Part shown: positions 9,124 through 20,137 of the stretch, piece by piece
Layout: the number at the start of each line of letters is the position of its first letter
How positions within the stretch are numbered: the stretch's first letter is position 1
Origin: Cryphonectria parasitica EP155
Taxonomy: Eukaryota; Ascomycota; Sordariomycetes; Diaporthales; Cryphonectriaceae
Length of the DNA stretch: 64,000 nucleotides
Assembly (NCBI RefSeq): GCF_011745365.1
Contig: NW_024468912.1
Span: forward strand, 1,364,001-1,428,000
Direction: 5' to 3'
Position numbers and translations under genes: made by a program
Notes under the pieces: generated by a model
The model's database searches: none
Seen by the model: only the letters and a program-made list of their open reading frames with translations
What the model was told of the DNA's origin: nothing

Positions 9124-12100
9124 GACATTAGGTATATGTACAAGTCCAGTAAGATTTTGGGTAGCTTTTGACCAAAATCGATATACTCACATGATAGATT
9201 GGAACAGATTACCCACCAACAAGTGGTCAGTGTTCAGAATTTTGGTACTTGGCAATGCTTTTATATACCGTAATCGTACTTTAAGACCATGATCTCACGA
9301 TCAAGTGTTTATATACTGCTTCATAGCCCCAAGAAATATCCAGCACTATTGCGCATTCTGCGACAGCACAAGCAGTATTATCAGGACCTCCAAATGCTAT
9401 AGAATCTTCTCGTTGTCTGACCCGGGATGCCTGCTGGATGTTCTGGACCATGTGGGCTTGGAAGACGAAAACACCATGCCTACGCACAAAAAGATAGCAC
9501 CATTGCGTCATGATACTCGTCACGCTACCCTGAGCTTTCTAGCTGATGCTGTCATAGTCGTGGATAATCTTTGGTTCGAGGCTCGTCCAAGCGCCAGGGC
9601 CAGACTCGAGGTACATGTCGATAGGTCGCAGCTCGGAAAAAGGTACTTGGACAATCAGGCTGGTCGGAACAAACGGAATGAGAGAATTCCCATTGAGGAA
9701 CATTATAATAGCATGTGATGATTGGAGACCAAGTAAAAGAGGAGTTGAAGCTCCGCGCAGGCCTGGCTCCTGATAGGCTTATAGAGTCATCCAGGAGGTC
9801 ACCCGACCATCGATGGGCTATTTCGTGGTATTATCTGGAGAATTTCCTCCTGTCACTCATCTAGTGCTTACAGGGTGCTGCCTGCCTTGTACGGTTCTAG
9901 CATTCTTATTACTTGATTCTGTGATTACGTCTACACGCTGTGTGCACATTAGAAAACACGAGGAAGGACGAAGCGAGACAACTCCAACCTCTCAATGATT
10001 CCAGTATTTAGCATCCTAGGTTTAAGGTGTCTCTCTACCGTGCCGAATTTCCGGCGCCATCTCAAGTATTTCTCAATTGGGCTGGTCCGTTGGAGCCTGC
10101 CAGGGACTCGGGACAAGTGCTTGGTATCCTCTTCAATTTCACTGCCAGCGCTATTGTGGCCTTATGCTAGGACAATAGTGATTCATAAGACGACCAATGA
10201 CAGATAGGAACATATCATAACGTAATTCATATTCTTCTGGACTAGAAATACAACTAGGCACCGTTAGCTCATTTTCAATCCCTAGGGACATGGACGGTCT
10301 TGTTCTATTAATGGCACGTCTCCGAGACTCTCAAACAGTAGTATTCTTTTAGTCGAGCCCAACAGTGGAAGCCAAAGCTACACGGATAGCCAACACTGGC
10401 GGGCCTACGTAACGGCAACCTTGGAATTTCATGTCACAACTTTCAGTCCTTGTTCAACAAGCAGACCTGCAGAGAATATGGACTGGCTGGATCCGAGCAC
10501 AACATTCTATGACGAGACGACAAAGGGCCTTAATTAGGTGTTTGACACTTTTACAGACTTGGGGTCATTCCGAAGACCTCGCCCTCAACTGAACATAGTG
10601 TACTCTAAGGAGTAGTGTGGATAGTATATTGAACATAGCTATCTCTTCTACATCCTCCATGTTTGCTTTATTGTCGCGAACTACTTAAGGTAGGTCCTCA
10701 TACCTAGTTTGCTCTTATAAATTGTGTGGCGCAGTAGCCAATAATAGTAGCATGTAGCAAACATAAACTACTTCTAGTCTATTCCCGAGTCCTTTCAAAT
10801 TTCGACTGGGTTGGCTTCGCATGCATTTCGACTATACATGTACGCGAGCCCTGGTCCTTGGCCTTTCTTTCTCTTTTTCCTGTAATTAGGGCGCCCTCTC
10901 GAAAATAGAACCTTTCCTTTCGTGCTGGTACAGTATCAGCTCATGGCAGGGGTTGGCCGTCCCATCTCTTATGGGCACACTCTGCCATAATCCAACACCT
11001 GCCCTCTCATGTTCGAGACCCAATTACAGCTCCCTTTTAGCATTTCAGATAGAACTGAATAGACGCAACTCATCCCCGCGCATGGTCTCTAGAAAGAAGT
11101 TTGAATCATTGCTCAATACGTGTAGGTTTAGACAGGAATTGCATCATTCTAGACCCATCGAATTGAGTCTAACTACCTATGGAATATCCTCTAGTTTTCG
11201 CATAGCGCCTCTTATAGTTGACCTCCTGGGCCTATGACAAAGATCTTGTAGATTCTGCAGTCTAAGTCGTTTAGCTGCCGTCAAACATCTGATCTTACCT
11301 AATGTTGATCAGGTCGACACAAAATGGCTTCCATGTATTGTAGTAGTAGTGTCCATCTTGCTTGGCGTGTCTTCGATCCAGACTCGACTCGACTCCTCAT
11401 CCGACGAGGATGAAACCGCTATCGTAGACTTTGCGAGTTGATAGTTTCTTAGACACCCTCAAAGCAGCCGAGACCCACCATGTGATCAACTTCAGCCTCA
11501 ACGATGATCGCTTTGATCAAAGCTTTCAGAGCAGCCGTGACGCGGTTCTAGTCTTCCGGATCATGACGGCTGGACGTCGCCTGCTCTGTTAGACTTTTCT
11601 ATCTCGGAAATCATGGACTAGAAAGTACAAACCGTGGTGTCTCGAAGCTCCAAGAAGTGCAGCTAAGTTGAAAACCAGAACGCTCTGGAAGGCGTCGCAT
11701 GCGGTAGTCGAGTCACCCAGTAGGGAGCAAACATGCCATGGCCAGACTGACCAAAGACGACTCACAACGCCTTGAGCCGGCGCTGAGTACACAGTGCTGT
11801 AGTCTTTCAAGTAGCTCTTAACGCGCTGCTCTGACGCTATATCACCATGAACACATCAGTGAAGGTAGACACCGGCGGCTTTCTGGAGCTTCCAAAGTAA
11901 CTCCCCAGACCTCGTGATGATCTAGTCATAGTCGTGCAAGCCCCCCTAACATCTTTAGATGCCAAACCGGTCCTCAAGAGCTTTATAGACCCATTCAGCA
12001 TGTGCCTCTCGCAGCGCGAGGTGCCATCTTAAGGTCTCCCATAAAAGGGCAGCATCTCTCTCTCGTCTGCTCGGGGGAGAAAGCATCCTTCGTCACTCGC

Positions 12101-12248
12101 AGACATCGTAACACGCCTGATCTGTACGTCTTTAAATCGTCAGATCAATCTTTACATCTCTGTGAAAGAAAGACTGCGTATATCTTACCTTGCACGTCAA
12201 GAAGATATATCGCCCAACCCACCACCAACCACCCACCAACCTGACGAG
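9124..12248. other. 3-kb gene-free region, possible decayed sequence
   Basis: No frame carries a recognised domain. A minus-strand frame ending at the TAG at 9539-9541, open back to about 9786 (ATG at 9703), gives an even, protein-like 54-80 aa sequence that could be a small gene, an exon or a gene remnant. Between about 11300 and 12000 the sequence looks like former coding DNA broken by stops in all frames, but I cannot assign a family. The last 250 bp are the presumed promoter of the next gene. Confidence 0.4.
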
Positions 12249-14143
12249 ATGGACCAAGTCGCCAGCGGCAGAGTCAGGAAGCGTCGGGGTCCCCGTGCCC
12301 CAGGCGCGGCAACCCGTGGCAGAACTCGCCACGCTCGAGGCCCAGGCGAGCTGGACAACGTCCCGGAGAGGTATCTGCCTCTTCTCCAAGAGCAACGGAG
12401 ACTATACCTCTCCGTTATCGACCAGACTCCAGTCCGACGTGAGGAGGGGAAGCGAGGTAAGAACATGTCGCGACTTGTGCTGTCTGTTGTATTGTTGCGT
12501 GACCCTGTAATTATATTCTTATGACTAAGCCGTGCAAATCCGATGATGTTTTGCTGTATCTCCTGTTGCCGTGTGTGCATATTGCCATGTTTTCCAGAGC
12601 ACCCTGTTCCGAGAGCACTATGTTGATCGTCTGTCCTCGTGTATCCGTCCTTGTCCTCGTCGTCGTGTATCTCGTCGTCGTTCTTCACCTCCTCTTCATG
12701 CTCAACCTCGTCCTCATTCCTTTACCTCGTTGTCGTCTTCCCTTATGTTCCTGGCGAGCTCGAATCCAACGCGTAGATTAACACATGCCGTAAACAGGTG
12801 CCCCACCAAGATGGCCCGACGGACCCGGGAAAGAAGGGTTCAAGAGCGAGTACCTGACCGTCGCCCACCGGGAGATGAACCGCAGACGTGAAGCCGTCAG
12901 CGACACGATCGACAAGATCGTGGAGAACGGTCAGGACGGCTCGGCCCCCGGCTGGGAAGCCAAGGAGCGGCGCCTCATGAAGCAGCTGGGCAAACACCAG
13001 AGGCAGCTTCGCGACGCGGTGCAGGACTTCAGGGACCTCTACCTGGGGGGGACCCTGACCCGCAAGAACGACCAGGAGTCCTTGGCCAAGCTCCAAAAGT
13101 ACGGAGCCAAAGGCAAGTTCTGCGACGAGCCGACCCCGGAGCAGCTCAAGGCCAAGACGGCCGAGAAGAGCAACTGGAAGGAGAGGGCACGGAGGGTGTG
13201 CCTGATCGAGAGGGCCAGGCTGCAACTGGCGGCAAACGGCGACGGGGCGGATAACTTCCAACCACCCTCTCCTCGTCGTGCCGTCGAGGAGCCTGCAGTG
13301 GAGGCGCCTGCGCCCATTCAGGCTCCTCTAAGTCCTGCTCCTAGTCACCCTCCGAGTCTTGGCCACCAAGACGAGTTTGTTGACTGGGACCCTTTCAATC
13401 CCCACCCTCCCAGTCCCTTGCCCACTCCTTCGGATCCGCCCTCGCTACCCTCGTCAGCGAACCAGGAGCAACGTCTGCGCGTGCACCAGTCGCCGGACAC
13501 GTCTTCACAGTCGTCTCTTGCGAGGAGCCTGGAAGCCGCAAGGCAGAGTGGACAAGTCCAGGAACAGGCCGGTCCGCAGCCCTTTGCTCCTCTCCAGCCT
13601 GGCACGGTGGCCGCTCTTCCCGCCACCATCAACCCAGCGCTCTTGCACCTCCCTGGCGGCATGGAGGTCGATCCACTCTGGCCATCAGCTCCCAACGCTG
13701 AGCTGTTCCTCCCGGCGGTGCCTGGTGTCGTGCCCGAGCAAGCACACCAGCCCCAGCAGCCCGTCGTCGACGACGACGACGACGATAAGCCGTTGACTCT
13801 GGAGGATATGCTGAATGGTGTCGCCTTTCCTTCCCCCATGGAGGACGTTGAAGCGTCTCAGGAGTTGCAGCAACCCCAGCTGCCAGCGCCCGATGCCGAG
13901 ATCGACGTCCCCGTGGCCGCCGCCGTTGAGCAGCCGTACCAAGCGGAGCTTGCCGAAGCCGACGTGCCGTGGGTGCCGAACCCTTGGGGGCCTGAAGAAT
14001 TCATGCCAACACCATTGGATCTTACCCCCGCACCACGACCGGGCATGACAGCGGAGGAGGAGCAATGGGTGGCGGACGCATATGAGCGGTATTATAACCA
14101 ACAGCTCCAATATTCGGACCTGGGGTGGGATTTGCTGGCGTAG
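12249..14143 (+). CDS. Unknown proline-rich acidic protein
   Basis: Two exons, 12249-12456 and 12798-14143, give 517 aa; the 341-nt intron is long for this window but has GTAAGA and ACAG ends and preserves frame. I recognise no family. The N-terminus is Arg-rich and basic (RVRKRRGPRAP). Residues about 75-205 are charged, helix-rich and possibly coiled coil (AHREMNRRREAV, EAKERRLMKQLGKHQRQL). The remainder is low-complexity Pro/Ser/Gln, with an Asp run (DDDDDDK) followed by LTLEDMLNGV, a short acidic-hydrophobic motif resembling activation or docking peptides. No signal peptide or membrane segment. A nuclear regulatory role is possible but unsupported. It lies just upstream of the copia element, in the same orientation, and has no retroelement motifs. 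Confidence 0.6.
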
Positions 14144-14510
14144 GGTTAGAGGGCGCGAGGAGGAACTTCTTGCAGGCGGCGTATGAACACTTGATCAAGA
14201 TGTTTGATTATGGCGGACAATGGAAGATAACGATAAAGGTAAAGGGTTGTTTTTGAGGTTCTACATGAGATCATCAGCGTTTATTCATGAGCAAAGAAAA
14301 CTGGACTGTTCGGATTTCGTATGGGAAAAGAGAGTGATTAGCATGAGGCTGAAAACTTACACATTAAGTACCTTGCTTGAAGAAAAAGCTCGTGTCTTAC
14401 TATCGTCGTTGTTCATACATGCACTAGAGTTAGCTTTTCAATGGACATTATATCATCAACCTGCTGTGGTATGTCGTGTTGTGACAGGCTGGTCTGCATA
14501 TTATCCAAGT
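14144..14510. other. Spacer before the retrotransposon
   Basis: 3' flank of the proline-rich gene up to the target-site duplication. No gene seen. Confidence 0.5.
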
Positions 14511-14515
14511 ATTTC
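14511..14515. other. Target-site duplication, left copy (ATTTC)
   Basis: ATTTC directly precedes the 5' LTR and recurs directly after the 3' LTR at 19897-19901. A 5-bp duplication is the standard footprint of copia integrase and fixes the element's ends. Confidence 0.92.
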
Positions 14516-14649
14516 TGTGCGAGGCCAGATGAGTCACTGGCCCCACTATCGCCAGCCTACCTCTATAGCCTCAGATAGCCAGCTGTTTTTCCTTTCTTTT
14601 CCTTCCTTTTCCTTCCCTCAGCGCAGTCCAATACAGTTCATTTCCCATA
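14516..14649 (+). repeat. 5' LTR of copia element
   Basis: 134 bp, starting TGTGCGAGGC and ending TTCCCATA, with a CT-rich tract (TTCCTTTCTTTTCC) and a CTCTATAGCC TATA-like patch that may be the promoter core. Confidence 0.94.
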
Positions 14650-14663
14650 GGTTATGACCCCTC
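14650..14663 (+). other. Primer-binding site, copia-type (internal tRNA-iMet)
   Basis: GGTTATGACCCCT begins immediately after the 5' LTR. It closely resembles the complement of the anticodon stem-loop of fungal initiator tRNA-Met (GGTTATGAGCCC...), the same kind of internal priming used by Drosophila copia, rather than the complement of a tRNA 3' end. The comparison with the tRNA is from memory. Confidence 0.6.
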
Positions 14664-14946
14664 ACACTCTTCTTTCATCAATTTGACGATATTCCTCGTC
14701 AATTGACCCTGAATTACGAGCCCACCTTTGATTTCTGACCTCGTACGCGCTCGCGACGGTCAAAATCACCAAAAACCACGAGAAAGAGGCCTGAAAACCT
14801 CCACTCGACCACACTGCGAGGACGTCGAGAACGGCGAAGAACCCTCGCAACAACAACAAACAGCTGCAACAGAGGCGCCAGAAGCCCCTCAACTGCAGCA
14901 ACAACAACAACTAAACCTTCCCCTTCAGCAAGACAGTTCGTTGAAG

Positions 14947-17900
14947 ATGGAGGAATCTACGAGTCGGCCATGGCAGCCGATCACCCACGCCATCCCTGTC
15001 CTCCTCGGCGAGAAGAACCTCGAGGATTGGTCAGTGATGGTAGCATCGACCCTTAGGCAAATGTGCCTAAGCAAATACATCAAATCCTCTGTCCCTGAGC
15101 CTGACGAAGAGAAGGACCCTAAGGGATGGAACAAGTGGAACCAAGAGCAGGGAACAGTGGTTACCCTCCTTCAAAGCACACTGCACAAGGTGAGGAGCAC
15201 GCTGACGAACGCTGGCCTCTCTGTGGGAGAGGAGGACCCGTATGTGATATACAACGCCGTCCTCAAGACGATCCCTAAGCACTCAGAAGACCACATCGAC
15301 CAGATAGCCATACGACTGGCAAACTGCAAGGTGGCAGACTACTCGACTCTCCAAGCCTTCAGAGACGACCTACAGTATATGAAGAGACGCCTGAAGGAGC
15401 TCAAACTGGAGCCCCCAGAGGGCTTCCTCCTTGCTATCGTCCTGAAAAAGATTGAGGATGTGCTACCAGAAATGCACGCGTTTGCCAGAAGGGACCACAA
15501 GCTCGGTACGCTTACCTGGGACAACCTTATGGCAGAGATCAATTCGGCTATCGTCACAGGTACAGGTAACAAGGCCTTTTCATCCTTCAAGAAGACAGCT
15601 CAAACGTCGACCTCGTCGAATGCTTCAGGAGGAGCTCAAGGGGGTGCGAGGCAGTGGCCTCGCGAGGACTCCCTGCCCTCCACAGGCATCGTCAACGGCG
15701 TCAAGCTGCCTAAGTCGATCATCGAGAAGATTTCCTACTGTTGCCAATGCAAGAGATACCTTCTTACTGGCTGGAAACACTGTGAGGAATGTGGCAAGTG
15801 CCATGGCACGTCTGCACGAGGCTGCAGGAACAACACTCAAGGCCAAGCAACCCAGCCAATATCGACGAACTCGTCGACCACGGCGGGACCAACAGTTTTT
15901 GGTGGATCGAGCGTGGCCGGCAAACCAGCTACGGTCGCCATCTCTGCCCTCGTCGAGAACGGAAAACTCTCGAGGGATAGCATCATTGCTGATACAGGCG
16001 CTTCAGAGACGCTCTTCAACGACCCCAAGTGGTTCCTGGACCTGGTCCAACTACGCGAACAGGAAGCCATGGAGTCAGCAGCAGGACCCTTCAAGATAGA
16101 AATGGCTGGAACGGTACAGTTCGACGTGGTACGCGACGATGGATCGGTCGCTACTATCACGCTCGAGGATGCCAGATTCTCCCCAAGCACGCCTTGCAAC
16201 CTCATCAGCGTGGGTAAGCTGATGGCGCGTGGATATGGCTTTGACGGCCGTATGAACCACATCGTCAACACCACGAACAAAAAGGAGGTATGCCAGGTCA
16301 ACTGGAAAGAGGGGGTGCCAGTCCTGAAGGCTGTCGACCGCTCTGAACCCTCAGGGGGTGGATTTCTAGCCAAACCGGCGATGCTTACGTCGGTCACGTA
16401 CAAACGCCTTCACGATCGCTTTATGCACGCTGGCCCAGCGGCCATACGAGGTGCAGCGAAGAGGGCTGGCATCACGATCGTCAAGGACAAGGATTTCCAC
16501 TGTGAACCGTGCCTTGAAAACCGCCTGACGGACATGTATGGAAAACACCAGAAGTCCAAGTACAATGCCCCTGGCCAGCTTATCCGCTTTGATCTTGTCG
16601 AGTTCAAGGAGGGATACAATGGCCGTCGCTATTGCCTTCACTTCGTCGATATGGATACGAACTTCCACTGGGTTTACTTTGCGAACAGGAAGCACGAGGC
16701 ATTCGGCCAGATCAAGGAGTTTGTTGCTTTCTTCGAGCGTCAATCGGGCAGGAAGATCCAGGCTCTTGGATGTGACAATGGACCAGAGTTTGGCCTTGCT
16801 ACAGCCCTATTCAAGGACTCAAAGCTCATCAGATGGGCAAATGAGAACGGCATCGCCATCCTCCGCACTATTCCTCATTCACCGTGGATGAACGGCAAGG
16901 CAGAAAAGGCTGGCCGAGACATAGTCGAGAAGGCACGAACAGCCCACAACGCAGCTAATCTTCCTTCACAGCTGTGGCCGTTCACGATGGAAGCGGCCTG
17001 CCGTGTAATCAACCTTCTCCCGTGCACAGCAAACGAGGACAACAAAGCACCCATTCAGTTGTTGGGAGAACGCCTAAACCTCGACAAGGAGGCGATTCCT
17101 GATGCTGGCTTCCTCAGAGTCGTTGGCAGCGAAGTCTGGATCCACGTGAAGAAGGCATATCGCCAGTCGAGCGACAAATACGCCAAAACGGGCATCAAGA
17201 CTAAGCTCCTCTCCTGGGATACACCTTCAGGGAAGATCGTATGGGTATACGATGCTAAAGCTGACAAGGTCTATCGAGCAGTGGCTATCAAGATACGAGA
17301 ATGCGAAGACCCCCCTCTGAACGACCCAGAGATGGAGGAGGTCGAGCATGTGGCTGAATTTGGCGATACCTCTATCGAAGACGAGTTCACGACGATCACG
17401 ACGATCCTCGAGGAAGCCAACACCCTACCTACCCTCCAAGAGCCTATTATCCGACTAGGCACGCCTATCGAGGACCGAGAGACCTCAGACCCTCAAGATC
17501 AAGCTCCTGACGCACGTTTGAACGAGACTCCAACCGAGGTTCCAGGGCCTTTCCAATTGCCAAGCCCAGGTTGCACCCCTGAGCCAGAAATACATACAAA
17601 GGTGCAGGGCAGGGAAGGGTCTGGGGAAAGCCAGAAGAACAACCCTCGGTGCAGCCCTACAAACAAGACAAAGGGCCAGAGAGGGGTTCTTGGAGACACA
17701 ACAGTAGAGGAACGAGATACAATAAACCAAGAGGAGGAATCGGTGGGAGGACCATCTAGGGTCCTGCCATCCGTTGAAGACCTTCCTCATGATGATATTC
17801 CCCAGGGCGTACGAGATGAAGATGTCCTGGTCGAGGAGGAACCCATCCCGAGGTCCCGTCGACCTCGTTCAAGCACTCCTCAGGTCCCCACGAGGGAACA

Positions 17901-19641
17901 GCCAAAACGAGCGGCCAAAGGCAAGAACCGCGTGGGCCTTCCAGACTCCTCGAAGGGCCTGGGTGCCCTCGCCATCAACGCTACCGTTCCTCACGATAGT
18001 CATGAACCAATCCTCGAGTCTATCTGCCTGTCGGCACTCAAGGTTCAGCACCTCATCGACACCAAGACCTCTGATATACCCAAGAACTACAAACAGGCGA
18101 TGCAATCGCCTGACTTTGATAAAGCTTGGAAGCCTGCGTGCGACGAGGGCATCGCCAAACTTGAGGAAAACCACACCTACGACTGGTCGGACCCTGATCC
18201 AGGTGCAAACATCCTCCCTGCTAAGTGGGTGTTCGACCTCAAGGACGATCCTGAGGACCCCTTGGGAGACAAGAAGGTTCCTCGTGCAAGGCCTGTTATA
18301 TGTGGCAATTACGAGACGGAGAGCTGGGCTATGGAGGATATCTACTCAGCTGTCGCATCCTCAACAAGCATCAAGCTCTTCATGGCTTTTGTTGCCATCA
18401 AAGGCCTGGCCTGGAAGAAGTTCGACTTCGTCGTTGCCTTCCTGAACTCCCCTATCCCTGAGGGCAATAGGATCTTTGTTAGACCTCCTCCTGGCTACGG
18501 ACGCCGTGATGGCAAGGTCTGGCTGATGGTCAAGGGGATGTACGGCATGCGACGATCCCCCCTGTGGTGGTTTGAGACTATCACACCCTTCCTCAAGGAC
18601 CTTGGCTTCGAGCCTTTCGACAACGAGCTGTGTATCTTCAGGAACGAGAAGACTGGAGTCCTTTTGATCCTCTACGTCGACGACATGCTGATAGCTGGCC
18701 CCGTATCCTCGGACATCGACGAGGTCGCTGCCGCCATCAGCAAGCGATTTAACCTCAAGCATTTGGGAGACCCAGAGAAGTTCCTGGGCTTCAATATCAA
18801 GAGGGACGAGGAGAACGCGACCATCTTCCTCTCGCAGGAGGAATACACCAAAAAGACCGTAAAGCTGTACGGCTTCGAGTCCACCAAACTGGCAAAGACC
18901 CCTTGGCCTGCTGGCCTCGAACTTCCCAAGGACTGGGAGCCTATGGATGAGGAAACGAAGATGTATCAGAAGAGGACTGGTGCCCTCAACTGGCTGTCAA
19001 CAGGCACGAGGCCTGACATCACATACACGGTCAACAAGGTGGCGAAGGGCAATGTAGGCCCCTCGGCCATGCATCTACGCCTCCAGAAGCACCTCTTCAG
19101 GTACCTTGAACGCTTCCCAGACCTGGGCATCGTCATCAACGGCAAGATGCCATTGAACAACATCATCAAGGCGTACGCGGACGCTTCCTTTGGTGACGAC
19201 CTCTCAACGCGTCGATCAACAGCGGGATACGTTGTCTTCGTGGCTGGGGCGCCCGTGCTGTGGAAATCGAAGGTACAGAACCTCGTCACCCTATCCACCA
19301 CGGAGGCCGAGTTCGTGAACCTCACCCCGGCCGGCCAGGCCTTGCTTTGGGTCTGGTCGTTCCTCAAGGAGTTTGGTATACACCCTGAGAAGCCACTGTT
19401 GTTGTTTACGGATAGCCTGAACGCCAAATACAACGTCTTAAACAGGAACAACGCCGCCAGGACTCGTCACATCGATATCCGGTACAAATGGGTTGTCGAG
19501 AAGACGAAGGAGGGCAACTTCAGCATTCAGCACGTCGGCACAGAGGAAATGGCCGCTGACGGCCTGACGAAGCCGTTGGAGGCCATCAAACACAGCCAGT
19601 TCGTCCAGGCCTTAGGCCTCAAACGGTGCTCTATCTATTAG
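14947..19641 (+). CDS. Copia Gag-Pol polyprotein
   Basis: 1564 aa from the first in-frame ATG at 14947; the frame is open upstream to about 14728 but without an ATG. A Gag-like helical region (residues about 10-240) is followed by a Cys/His zinc-binding cluster near 265 (CCQC...CEECGKCHG), aspartic protease IADTGASETLF (Asp about 349), a pre-integrase HHCC-like segment, the integrase core with FDLVEF, DNGPEF (Asp about 610) and NGKAEKAGR, reverse transcriptase with YVDDM (Tyr about 1243), and RNase H with YADASFGDD (Asp about 1412) and TRHIDIRYKWV. All catalytic motifs appear intact and there is no frameshift between Gag and Pol. The RT has RARPVICGNYE where most copia elements have a RLVAKG-type motif. 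Confidence 0.95.
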   Translation: MEESTSRPWQPITHAIPVLLGEKNLEDWSVMVASTLRQMCLSKYIKSSVPEPDEEKDPKGWNKWNQEQGTVVTLLQSTLHKVRSTLTNAGLSVGEEDPYVIYNAVLKTIPKHSEDHIDQIAIRLANCKVADYSTLQAFRDDLQYMKRRLKELKLEPPEGFLLAIVLKKIEDVLPEMHAFARRDHKLGTLTWDNLMAEINSAIVTGTGNKAFSSFKKTAQTSTSSNASGGAQGGARQWPREDSLPSTGIVNGVKLPKSIIEKISYCCQCKRYLLTGWKHCEECGKCHGTSARGCRNNTQGQATQPISTNSSTTAGPTVFGGSSVAGKPATVAISALVENGKLSRDSIIADTGASETLFNDPKWFLDLVQLREQEAMESAAGPFKIEMAGTVQFDVVRDDGSVATITLEDARFSPSTPCNLISVGKLMARGYGFDGRMNHIVNTTNKKEVCQVNWKEGVPVLKAVDRSEPSGGGFLAKPAMLTSVTYKRLHDRFMHAGPAAIRGAAKRAGITIVKDKDFHCEPCLENRLTDMYGKHQKSKYNAPGQLIRFDLVEFKEGYNGRRYCLHFVDMDTNFHWVYFANRKHEAFGQIKEFVAFFERQSGRKIQALGCDNGPEFGLATALFKDSKLIRWANENGIAILRTIPHSPWMNGKAEKAGRDIVEKARTAHNAANLPSQLWPFTMEAACRVINLLPCTANEDNKAPIQLLGERLNLDKEAIPDAGFLRVVGSEVWIHVKKAYRQSSDKYAKTGIKTKLLSWDTPSGKIVWVYDAKADKVYRAVAIKIRECEDPPLNDPEMEEVEHVAEFGDTSIEDEFTTITTILEEANTLPTLQEPIIRLGTPIEDRETSDPQDQAPDARLNETPTEVPGPFQLPSPGCTPEPEIHTKVQGREGSGESQKNNPRCSPTNKTKGQRGVLGDTTVEERDTINQEEESVGGPSRVLPSVEDLPHDDIPQGVRDEDVLVEEEPIPRSRRPRSSTPQVPTREQPKRAAKGKNRVGLPDSSKGLGALAINATVPHDSHEPILESICLSALKVQHLIDTKTSDIPKNYKQAMQSPDFDKAWKPACDEGIAKLEENHTYDWSDPDPGANILPAKWVFDLKDDPEDPLGDKKVPRARPVICGNYETESWAMEDIYSAVASSTSIKLFMAFVAIKGLAWKKFDFVVAFLNSPIPEGNRIFVRPPPGYGRRDGKVWLMVKGMYGMRRSPLWWFETITPFLKDLGFEPFDNELCIFRNEKTGVLLILYVDDMLIAGPVSSDIDEVAAAISKRFNLKHLGDPEKFLGFNIKRDEENATIFLSQEEYTKKTVKLYGFESTKLAKTPWPAGLELPKDWEPMDEETKMYQKRTGALNWLSTGTRPDITYTVNKVAKGNVGPSAMHLRLQKHLFRYLERFPDLGIVINGKMPLNNIIKAYADASFGDDLSTRRSTAGYVVFVAGAPVLWKSKVQNLVTLSTTEAEFVNLTPAGQALLWVWSFLKEFGIHPEKPLLLFTDSLNAKYNVLNRNNAARTRHIDIRYKWVVEKTKEGNFSIQHVGTEEMAADGLTKPLEAIKHSQFVQALGLKRCSIY

Positions 19642-19752
19642 GGTACGACGAATGGATTTGAAATGGGATCTGGCACACGAGATAGAGTGAGGAGGACCTA
19701 GAGGATGGAAAACACCATGAGGAGGATCGCCAACGAGGCTCGCGAGGTTGGC

Positions 19753-19762
19753 TGAGGGGGTG
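19753..19762 (+). other. Polypurine tract region of the copia element
   Basis: TGAGGGGG just upstream of the 3' LTR is the only good purine run at the place where plus-strand priming is expected. Confidence 0.55.
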
Positions 19763-19896
19763 TGTGCGAGGCCAGATGAGTCACTGGCCCCACTATCGCC
19801 AGCCTACCTCTATAGCCTCAGATAGCCAGCTGTTTTTCCTTTCTTTTCCTTCCTTTTCCTTCCCTCAGCGCAGTCCAATACAGTTCATTTCCCATA
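19763..19896 (+). repeat. 3' LTR of copia element
   Basis: 134 bp, identical by eye to the 5' LTR. Confidence 0.94.
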
Positions 19897-19901
19897 ATTT
19901 C
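19897..19901. other. Target-site duplication, right copy (ATTTC)
   Basis: Matches 14511-14515; together they define the insertion site. Confidence 0.92.
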
Positions 19902-20137
19902 ACAATGCGACTTCTCCAGCGCCAGGAGACGCATCCATTCAGGAGTTCTTCGAATGACTTTCCCTACACGTTTTCAAAGTTTTTGCTGGATCAATTAAAG
20001 ATATGTAGGAGACTTTCATGGCAGCTGGATGAGTCCCACACACGAAAGGCTGCATATCGCTCAATTACTTACAGAATATCCAAAGAATATCTCCTGCTGC
20101 CGTACGGATGTCCTCTCAAAAGTCCTAGCCCAGAAAC

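Larger units (their letters stand above)
14516..19896 (+). mobile_element. Complete Ty1/copia LTR retrotransposon (5381 bp)
   Basis: The element is bounded by 134-bp direct LTRs (14516-14649 and 19763-19896) that look identical base for base, flanked by ATTTC duplications. Inside is one long gag-pol frame with the order protease, integrase, reverse transcriptase, RNase H, which defines copia/Pseudoviridae-type elements. Identical LTRs, an open frame and the absence of obvious C-to-T (RIP) damage point to a recent insertion. The LTRs are very short for this superfamily and run TGTG...CATA rather than TG...CA; the duplication supports those ends. It sits between the proline-rich gene and the 3' end of the AIM6-like gene, apparently without interrupting either. 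Confidence 0.96.

Noticed and set aside
14728..14946. N-terminal extension of the copia polyprotein starting at 14728
   Set aside because: The codon at 14728 is TTG; the first ATG in frame is at 14947, so the extension is open frame but not a normal eukaryotic start.
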